DNA from: Acetofilamentum sp.
GTDB lineage: Bacteria > Bacteroidota > Bacteroidia > Bacteroidales > JAFGUD01
Assembly: GCA_020722645.1 (NCBI GenBank)
Contig: DYKL01000079.1
Span: 1-11,369 of the forward strand
Length of the DNA stretch: 11,369 nt
Direction of reading: 5' to 3'
Part shown: piece after piece, positions 1 to 5,580 of the stretch
How the letters are laid out: the number at the start of each line of letters is the position of its first letter
Position numbering within the stretch: position 1 is the first letter of the stretch
The notes under the pieces: model-generated
The model's input: the letters and a program-made list of their open reading frames with translations, nothing else
What the model was told of the DNA's origin: nothing
Databases searched by the model: none
Program-made: the position numbers and the translations under genes

Positions 1-39
1 TTTTCTTAGCTATCGCCTGTAAAACCTGAAAAGTTGTAA

Positions 40-530
40 GTAAGTTCCGTTTCAAAACTAATGTTTCACATGCCGCTTAACACACCAATGGAAATAACAA
101 CAGCAGAGGATACAGGCAGAGCATTTGCAAAAGCATTGGTGAACTTTGACAAATTAGAAGGCAGTATTTTTAATCTCGGTGGTGTGAAAATTGCAGAATC
201 GAATATCATAAATTTTTATCACTTTCTTTCAATATATACGGACTCGGTAAAATTCGTTTTCCCGGGATTGCTTTTGCTACAAAAAACTTTCATTGTGCTT
301 ATTATGCCGATGGAGATGACTTAGAAAATATTTTACATTTCAGAAAGGATAGTATTGACAATTATTTTACAAAATTACGAAAGCATATTTTACCGGTGCA
401 GAGATTTTTCACAAGACCGTTCAGTAGTTTAGTTCAGTTTATTTTATTGCAAAAATCCGAGCCTTTTAAGGCAGTCAAAAAACGAATAAACAGCGATATT
501 CTGCATTTTTTTTCAAAACCGGCTTTATAG
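40..530 (+). pseudogene. Decayed 3' remnant of an NAD-dependent epimerase/dehydratase (extended SDR) gene
   Basis: Two reading frames together encode the C-terminal part of what looks like an extended short-chain dehydrogenase/NAD-dependent epimerase. The first frame reads through PLNTPMEITTAEDTGRAFAK and IFNLGG. Near 183-188 the similarity moves to the frame ending at TAG 528-530, which continues ENCRIEYHKFLSLSF, then IYGLGKIRFP, FATKNFHCAYYADGDD and a basic C-terminus. Going from GGT at 181 to GAA at 186 requires one lost base (or two gained). The ATG at 61 is not a credible start: the frame already reads like protein from about position 40, and stops lie just upstream at 37-39 and 7-9. The NAD-binding Rossmann half is missing, so the enzyme cannot work as seen. 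The family call rests on recalled similarity of the C-terminal motifs and is moderate. A sequencing error could explain the frameshift but not the upstream stops as well. Its stop overlaps the 3' end of the opposing HEAT/LRR gene. Confidence 0.6.
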
Positions 531-2135
531 TTGTTTTAAAATTGCTTGTGCACGCCCGATATTCAGGTCGAGTTTGTCTAAAAATGCAGATTTGTTGCCG
601 TTAAGGTTTAAAAATTTTAAGTTTCTTAGTTTTTTCAATCCATGAGGAAGTGAAGTAAGTTGATTATTTGTCAAATCTAAGGTTGACAGATTTTGTAGTT
701 TGGATATTTCTTCGGGGATTTCTTTAATTTTGTTATTTCTTAATTCAAGCGTTTTAAGGTTTTTCAATTCTGTCAACTCGACAGGGAAAGCTGTTAAATT
801 ATTGAATGTTACGTTTAGATATGTCAGATTTTTAAATTTAAAGACAAATTCAGGTATTTCATTTAGATTATTATTGATGAGCATCAATAAGTCCAAATTT
901 TGTAGATTTTCCATTTCAGCAAGGAATTTTATTATTTTATTTCCGCGTAAATCAAGTCTTTTTAGATTCTGTAAATTACCAAAAGAGGCAGGAAGTTCAG
1001 TCAAATTGTTATCTTCTAAGTTCAAATCAGTTAAATTTTCGAGACAACCTATTTCATTTGGCACGTTATTTATCTGATTTTGAGTTAATTGCAAGAATTT
1101 TAAATTTTTCAGATATCCGATTTCTACAGGCAGATTTTTTAGTTTATTTCTGTATAGATACAGATAGTGCAGATTTTGTAATTTCCCGATTGTGTGAGGC
1201 AAAGATTCAAGCTGATTACAGGTAATAGTCAGATTTTCAAGTTCGGTTAAATTGCCAATTTCTTCCGGCAATGATTTTAAGCTGTTTTGCGAAAGATATA
1301 ATTTTTTTAAACTTGTAATATTTCCGATTTCTTTGGGTAATTTGACAATTTTGACGGTTTTAAAATCTTCTGCCGAAAGCCTTAATTCAGCAGCATTACT
1401 GTTAATCGCTTTTTGAATCGTATCTTTTAAACCGACCGATTGTAAACCTGCAACATATTCCATAACCTGTTCGTTTTTAGGAATTTCTTTTGGTTCTATG
1501 TCTTTGATTAACAGCTCTTTGTTATTAGGAAATTTTTCGAATATTTCAATCACTTTATCTGACATATTTTTAGCTAAATAATATCTTATCAGCGATTTAG
1601 CAATTAAAATAACAACTTTTTCTTCGTTGTCTTTCAATGATTTTTCGACCATCGGAATCAGGTTTTGTATTAAATTAAAATCATCTTTTCTTGATTTTTC
1701 ATTAAATAACAAATTGATTATCGAATAAACAATTCCTGCCGCATAAACTCTGTTTTCTGGATTTTCATTTTGCAGATTTTCTTCAACAACAACAAAAGTA
1801 TCGGATATTTCAGAAATGTTTTCAGCTTTATTGACTAATGTACGGGCGGCAACAATTCTGACATCATTAAAATCGTCATTCAGCAAACCTTTCAAGGTAG
1901 AAAATAATGGCGTAATGTCGGAATAAATCCTTGTTAAAGTTCCGGCGGCTTCTTGTCTGATGTCTTTATCTTGATGATTTAAAAGTTTTATAGTTTGTTG
2001 GTAATTCTTCGTTTTTGTGTAATAATAAGTTAATAAATCAGCCGAAGCCCACTTAATTTTTTCATTTTTCTTTGTAAGTAAACTGTCAAATAAACTTATA
2101 TGTTCTTTAATTTCAAGCATTTCGAATGGAGACAT
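525..2135 (-). CDS. Leucine-rich-repeat protein with N-terminal HEAT-like repeats (probable C-terminal part of a larger gene)
   Basis: A 536-residue protein built of two repeat solenoids. Residues 1 to about 215 are helical HEAT-like repeats, with motifs such as DKDIRQEAAGTLTRIYSD and DDFNDVRIVAARTLVNKAE. Residues 266 to about 518 are eleven leucine-rich repeats of 23 residues with the pattern LPxEIGxLxNLxxLxLxxNxL. The seventh repeat (FLAEMENLQNL...) and eighth (IPEFVFKFKNL...) are the most divergent. There is no signal peptide, membrane segment, kinase, GTPase or protease domain, so it is probably a cytoplasmic protein-binding scaffold; its partner is unknown. The ATG at 2133-2135 has no convincing ribosome-binding site. 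The frame stays open for 25 more codons upstream (2136-2210), which read like protein (GDIDSLKLKTLFIFRNAV), until a TAA at 2211-2213 that ends the HEAT-like frame upstream in the same phase. I therefore suspect this is the downstream part of one interrupted gene. Its stop at 525-527 overlaps the opposing epimerase remnant by 6 bp. Confidence 0.85.
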   Translation of the reverse strand: MSPFEMLEIKEHISLFDSLLTKKNEKIKWASADLLTYYYTKTKNYQQTIKLLNHQDKDIRQEAAGTLTRIYSDITPLFSTLKGLLNDDFNDVRIVAARTLVNKAENISEISDTFVVVEENLQNENPENRVYAAGIVYSIINLLFNEKSRKDDFNLIQNLIPMVEKSLKDNEEKVVILIAKSLIRYYLAKNMSDKVIEIFEKFPNNKELLIKDIEPKEIPKNEQVMEYVAGLQSVGLKDTIQKAINSNAAELRLSAEDFKTVKIVKLPKEIGNITSLKKLYLSQNSLKSLPEEIGNLTELENLTITCNQLESLPHTIGKLQNLHYLYLYRNKLKNLPVEIGYLKNLKFLQLTQNQINNVPNEIGCLENLTDLNLEDNNLTELPASFGNLQNLKRLDLRGNKIIKFLAEMENLQNLDLLMLINNNLNEIPEFVFKFKNLTYLNVTFNNLTAFPVELTELKNLKTLELRNNKIKEIPEEISKLQNLSTLDLTNNQLTSLPHGLKKLRNLKFLNLNGNKSAFLDKLDLNIGRAQAILKQL

Positions 2136-2210
2136 TACTGCATTTCTGAATATGAAAAGAGTTTTTAATTTTAATGAGTCAATATCTCCTTTAAGAATTT
2201 TGATTAAACC

Positions 2211-2648
2211 TTAAATAGTAATTGTAAAGTCTTGATTATCAGACTGGGTACTGCCTATAGTTTCAATGTCAGATTCTCTGACTTTTGTGTCGTTATCAAA
2301 AAGTAATACCGCTAAAAGAGGCATAGAATATTCAATGTCTCTTTCAGAGCGGTCTTGAACCATATTTGGTATGGTGCAGTCCGATAAAAATTCTAATTCT
2401 TTGATTTTTTCCTGACTTGTAGCAGTCTTTAATTTTAAATGTTGAGGAATAATGTCGAATAATTCTGCTGTTTTCCACCTGATTTCTTCGTTTTCATCAA
2501 AAAGGTATTTATTAATGAAAGGGTAAGCTTCATTTATATTATAATCTTTTGATTTCAAAGTCGATAATTCATCAAGACAATCTAAAACACAACTTATATC
2601 ATCTGTTTTAAGTTTTTTTATAATTGATTGAAAATCAGGAATAATCAT
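2211..2648 (-). CDS. HEAT-like repeat protein fragment, probably the N-terminal part of the downstream LRR gene
   Basis: A 145-residue frame starting at ATG 2646-2648. It is mostly acidic helices resembling HEAT/armadillo units: FDENEEIRWKTAELFDIIPQ at about residues 50-69, and LLFDNDTKVRESDIETIGS near the end. There is no signal peptide or membrane segment. It ends at TAA 2211-2213 in exactly the same frame as the LRR gene, whose first ATG lies 75 bp further on. Sequence on both sides of the stop reads as continuous HEAT-type protein, so this is best seen as the N-terminal piece of one gene split by a nonsense codon, although a naturally short HEAT protein cannot be excluded. It lies 68 bp downstream of the aspartic-protease-like gene on the same strand, and that gap shows no TAnnTTTG promoter element, so the genes may be co-transcribed. 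The function is unknown; protein binding is inferred only from the fold. Confidence 0.65.
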   Translation of the reverse strand: MIIPDFQSIIKKLKTDDISCVLDCLDELSTLKSKDYNINEAYPFINKYLFDENEEIRWKTAELFDIIPQHLKLKTATSQEKIKELEFLSDCTIPNMVQDRSERDIEYSMPLLAVLLFDNDTKVRESDIETIGSTQSDNQDFTITI

Positions 2649-2716
2649 TAGGTAACGTTTAGTTGTGTTTTAGTGTAACAATTTAATAATGTGTTAATTA
2701 TCTGAATTGTTAAAAA

Positions 2717-3964
2717 TTAGATTCTGTAATTATCCAAGGTTAATAAAGTTGAAATTTCTTGTCCGTCTCTGTTTACAATAATTTTTATTTTTCTTCCTTC
2801 TTTACTTCTTAAAATAAGCAAAATATCATTAAGAGTATATTCGGTTGCGCTAAGGCCATTTATTTTTATAATTTGATCTTCGGCTTTCAAACCGGCTTTG
2901 TCAGCGGGTGAATTTTTCTGAACATAAAAAATCGTATAAATTCTCAACCCTGCAAAAGGTGTAATAATTTCCATACCACTGAGGTCGAAATTGAAATTAT
3001 CATAAAAATTAGAATTTTTTTTCAGCAACATTTTTTGATTTCCGTAGTCGAAAATAACGTCAAATCTTCTAAGAATTTCAGAACCGATTGTGCCGTTTCT
3101 GCCCGGAATATCATAATCAGCCGGTACATTAAGTCCCGAACTGTCGGGATAGCTGACTGTAACATTTTCGAGATAAATTTTTTCGGTTAAAAAAAGTTTA
3201 GGAACTGTGCCTTGTTGACCAAAAATGTCGCCGTTAAGACCCTGCCCCAAGTAGTAGGATTTTTCGTTTTCGGGTTTAGGAATGCTGTCTGAACTGTTGT
3301 AAAAAAGCCATAACGCGTCACTAGCTCCCAAATCAACAAGTAAATCGGCATAAATAATTGTATCTTCGTTTATTTGGACTTTCATTTTTGTATATGGCTT
3401 TCCCTGATATATTTTCAGAGGATAAGAAATCCATTTATTGTGTTTTCGAGTGTATTTGAATTTTTTTGGATTATAAAAAGTTATTATTTTTTTTTCATAA
3501 TCTATTTCAACAATAAAATTTTCAAAAATGACATTTCCGATAATTCCATTTACAGGAATCCCCATTTTTTTATCCATTTCAAATTTATCTTTTTCCATAA
3601 CAAAGATATTTTGCATAGTCATAACAATATCTTTGATTTTTAATACATTATCAAATGTATGCCAAACTTTTAAATCTTCACCTTCACCCAAACCTTTAAT
3701 TGTACTTGAGCCTGTAACCTGAAATTCGTAATCGCCTGTAAAAGAAGTCAGTAATGTGGGTCTTATACCTGTATCCAAAATAAAAAACAAAGTATCAGAG
3801 CCGTTTACCTGAATTGGTATAACAACCAGATTATTTGCAAATTTGAATTTTATAGTCATACTGATTTGACTAGTATCTCTGAAACCAATATAAAAATTGT
3901 TTGTTTGCGATATAGCTGTTAAGTTTATTATAAATAATATGACAGTAAAAAGTTTTTTTTTCAT
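2717..3964 (-). CDS. Exported retropepsin-like aspartic protease family protein with C-terminal PDZ domain
   Basis: 415 residues. The start MKKKLFTVILFIINLTAISQ is a typical signal peptide, so the protein should leave the cytoplasm. A first retropepsin-like half follows: FFILDTG puts the catalytic-type Asp-Thr-Gly at residues 64-66, with a hydrophobic-glycine segment GIIGNVIFENFIVEIDY around 140-156. A second half has LLVDLGASDALWLF, with Asp211, but the usual Thr after the Asp is Leu. Residues from about 325 to 410 form a PDZ domain (VQKNSPADKAGLKAEDQIIK, then INGLSATEY), the kind that binds peptide C-termini or exposed ends. Proteins with this aspartyl-protease plus PDZ layout are common in Bacteroidota and largely uncharacterised; proteolysis in the periplasm or at the surface is inferred from the motif only. 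ATG 3962-3964 is chosen because the signal peptide begins there. No TAnnTTTG element was found in the first ~150 bp upstream. Confidence 0.88.
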   Translation of the reverse strand: MKKKLFTVILFIINLTAISQTNNFYIGFRDTSQISMTIKFKFANNLVVIPIQVNGSDTLFFILDTGIRPTLLTSFTGDYEFQVTGSSTIKGLGEGEDLKVWHTFDNVLKIKDIVMTMQNIFVMEKDKFEMDKKMGIPVNGIIGNVIFENFIVEIDYEKKIITFYNPKKFKYTRKHNKWISYPLKIYQGKPYTKMKVQINEDTIIYADLLVDLGASDALWLFYNSSDSIPKPENEKSYYLGQGLNGDIFGQQGTVPKLFLTEKIYLENVTVSYPDSSGLNVPADYDIPGRNGTIGSEILRRFDVIFDYGNQKMLLKKNSNFYDNFNFDLSGMEIITPFAGLRIYTIFYVQKNSPADKAGLKAEDQIIKINGLSATEYTLNDILLILRSKEGRKIKIIVNRDGQEISTLLTLDNYRI

Positions 3965-4314
3965 TGAATTAATAAGTATTTATTTCTAATTATGATAAAT
4001 TTTAAAATTAAAGTGTATAAAATCAAAAAATCGTTTATTATTTAATTAGCCAATTATTGATTTTCAATTGATTATTATTTCCATCTTTGTAAACGCTAAC
4101 ACGGTGATTTACAGATTGTTACAATAAAACATAACAAACTATTGAAAACTAATAGTGTTTTAGTAACTGTTACGAAATAACTTGTTTATTTGATATTTTT
4201 AATAACCACATAGACACATAGTTCACATAGATTATTAAATATGTTATTTCTTAACAATCCCTTAGCGAATACAATTCAAACAAATGAAAAGAATAATGTC
4301 AAAAATAGAAATAA
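3965..4314. other. 350-bp gene-free spacer between two minus-strand genes
   Basis: This very AT-rich spacer separates the DUF3108 gene from the downstream protease-like gene. No frame here looks like protein. It should hold the promoter of the protease gene and perhaps a terminator for the XRE-DUF3108 unit, but I see neither a clear Bacteroidota -7 element nor a GC-rich hairpin with a T-run. The only distinct structure is the CACATAG hairpin at 4193-4242. A short near-palindrome, ATTGT-T-ACAAT, also occurs around 4117-4127, too small to call an operator. Confidence 0.7.
4193..4242. repeat. Imperfect hairpin with three CACATAG copies in its loop
   Basis: The heptamer CACATAG occurs three times in 24 bp (4207-4213, 4215-4221, 4224-4230), spaced 8 and 9 bp apart. 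The cluster is bracketed by imperfect inverted arms: ATATTTTTAATAA at 4193-4205 and ATTATTAAATAT at 4231-4242, which pair with a two-base bulge. Tandem motif plus flanking arms suggests a small structured or dispersed intergenic element rather than chance AT-rich sequence. No protein frame runs through it. It could act as a transcript-end structure for the DUF3108 gene, be a protein-binding cluster, or be a copy of a genome-wide short repeat. The sequence alone does not choose between these. Confidence 0.5.
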
Positions 4315-5091
4315 CTATTGAATACCCAAAGGATTTTGTAAATTTTCGTATTGAACGAGTTCGGCTTTAATCGTTCCGACTTTGGATTTCATTTTAATTA
4401 AAACAGGAATGTAGTTTCCGTCATCAGAAAACCAAATTTTTAAATCATCTTCATTTTTAAAGGGGTTGCTAACTTCAAGAACCGGAACAAATAACATACA
4501 GTTTATTTTTCCGAATTTTGATTTAATTTTTTCGTTTTCTTTATATTTAATTTTGACGGGAAAAAGTTTTTCTTCGTGGAAAGTTGTCAAATCAATTGTT
4601 TGCCCTTTTGTAAAATCCTGACTGAATAAATGACGTCTTACAAAATAAAATGCAGATAATAAATCAAGAGCATTGTTGGGAATGTAATGTTTACCGCTGT
4701 TAAGAGACCAAACATAGTTTTGTTCTCTGAAAAAAAGGACTTCGTTATAAAGTCTAAAGTTATTTTCTTTTATATTTCTTGCCGATTTAACAGGATAGCC
4801 GTTTTTTATGTTGATATAACTTTCATAAACATCATAAATTGTGGCAAAATTGGTTGCAAGCCCTGTAGTAACAGCAGTAGCTTTAACGTAATAGAAATAA
4901 TCTTCACCGGAAGGAATTACGTCAATAGTCATTGAAGCTTCACCGCCCTTAACGGCACCGTACTTAACGGAGTAAACGAGTTTTTCTCCCGGACGATAGG
5001 CGCTATTGGCGGTGATTGAGTCGATATCTATCTGAGATATCAGCTTCAAAGGTAAAACTAAAACAAAAAGATAAAAGAATAATTTGTACAT
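4315..5091 (-). CDS. Exported DUF3108 domain-containing protein
   Basis: 258 residues. The N-terminus MYKLFFYLFVLVLPLKLISQ is a signal peptide with likely cleavage after Gln20. The rest matches what I know of the DUF3108 family: an opening YRPGEKLVYSVKYG at 32-45, a repeating beta-strand pattern, YYVKATAVTTGLATNFATIY, then a central acidic/basic segment and a closing part where DLKIWFSDDGNYIPVLIKMK precedes a last beta-strand pair. DUF3108 proteins are predicted periplasmic or outer-membrane-associated all-beta proteins of unknown function; no enzymatic residues are evident here. The gene starts 3 bp after the stop of the XRE-type regulator gene, so the two are almost certainly one transcription unit with the regulator first. 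The complete length and normal start and stop indicate an intact gene. The family call is from motif recall. Confidence 0.82.
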   Translation of the reverse strand: MYKLFFYLFVLVLPLKLISQIDIDSITANSAYRPGEKLVYSVKYGAVKGGEASMTIDVIPSGEDYFYYVKATAVTTGLATNFATIYDVYESYINIKNGYPVKSARNIKENNFRLYNEVLFFREQNYVWSLNSGKHYIPNNALDLLSAFYFVRRHLFSQDFTKGQTIDLTTFHEEKLFPVKIKYKENEKIKSKFGKINCMLFVPVLEVSNPFKNEDDLKIWFSDDGNYIPVLIKMKSKVGTIKAELVQYENLQNPLGIQ

Positions 5092-5094
5092 AAA

Positions 5095-5400
5095 TTATTT
5101 ATCGCCTTCAATATCGAAATAATTATGCAACAAAACATCAAATTGAGCCATTAATTCTTTTTTCTGAATCGGAGTTAATTTTGTCTTCAATGTTTCTTCA
5201 TCATCTAATGTTAAGTAAGAAACACTAACACCCAATGCTTTTGCTAATCTCGACAGAGTTTTAACATTGTAGCTGTTTGGATTGTCACGAGACAACATAG
5301 CTCTTAAACTTACTGTGGGAACACCACATTCTCTTGCTAATTTAGCAACTGACCAACCTTTTTGTTTACGAAGGTCGTGAATTTTTGTAGTAATATTCAT
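5095..5400 (-). CDS. Small XRE/Cro-type helix-turn-helix DNA-binding regulator
   Basis: 101 residues from the ATG at 5398-5400. Residues about 7-65 form a single XRE/Cro helix-turn-helix: KIHDLRKQKGWSVAKLAREC is helix 1 plus the start of the HTH, GVPTVSLRAML the recognition-helix region, and NVKTLSRLAKALGVSVSYL the closing helices. The acidic C-terminal tail (LTPIQKKELMAQFDVLLHNY) may be for dimerisation. The frame extends 24 codons further upstream (to 5472), but that stretch overlaps the promoter-like element at 5419-5426, is lysine/phenylalanine-rich, and precedes the family's usual start; AAGGAT directly before 5400 also favours the shorter form. It is the first gene of a two-gene unit with the DUF3108 gene and is divergent from the 7TM-HD gene. 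It may regulate its own unit, the neighbour, or distant genes; no partner with a toxin fold is adjacent. Confidence 0.87.
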   Translation of the reverse strand: MNITTKIHDLRKQKGWSVAKLARECGVPTVSLRAMLSRDNPNSYNVKTLSRLAKALGVSVSYLTLDDEETLKTKLTPIQKKELMAQFDVLLHNYFDIEGDK

Positions 5401-5418
5401 ATCCTTAAATTTTTTTGA

Positions 5419-5426
5419 CAAATATA
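5419..5426 (-). promoter_or_regulatory. Possible Bacteroidota -7 element for the XRE-DUF3108 unit
   Basis: On the minus strand this reads TATATTTG, fitting the Bacteroidota -7 consensus TAnnTTTG, 18 bp before the chosen ATG at 5400. A TTTG lies 11 bp upstream, closer than the usual ~17-21 bp, and no TTG sits at the ideal distance. The upstream half is therefore weak, and in such AT-rich DNA the match could be chance. Confidence 0.4.
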
Positions 5427-5535
5427 AAATAAATTTACAAAAAAATAAAACTTTAATAATTTTTTTTGACACAATTTTTGAACAATATATTTAAAATTAT
5501 GATTTACAGAGTTTTATAAATAAAAAAAAAAAATC

Positions 5536-5563
5536 TTGATTTTTATAATTTTTTTTACTTTTG
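5536..5563 (+). promoter_or_regulatory. Bacteroidota-type promoter TTG-N17-TAnnTTTG for the 7TM-HD gene
   Basis: TTG at 5536-5538 and TACTTTTG at 5556-5563 are separated by exactly 17 bp, matching the pattern described for Flavobacterium-type promoters. Transcription would begin around 5568-5572, about 10 bp before the ATG at 5581. This also shows that an upstream in-frame ATG-like start at 5536, inside the promoter, is not the true start. Confidence 0.7.
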
Positions 5564-5580
5564 TACTCAAATTAATAAAA

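Noticed and set aside
700..1077. Plus-strand 125-codon open frame within the LRR gene
   Set aside because: It is antisense to well-formed 23-residue leucine-rich repeats and resembles no protein.
4315..5400. Toxin-antitoxin pair (XRE antitoxin plus partner)
   Set aside because: The partner is a signal-peptide-bearing DUF3108 protein of 258 residues, not a toxin fold, and the gene order offers no other support.
5401..5472. Longer N-terminus for the XRE regulator starting at 5472
   Set aside because: The extension is low-complexity Lys/Phe-rich, precedes the normal family start and covers a promoter-like TATATTTG.
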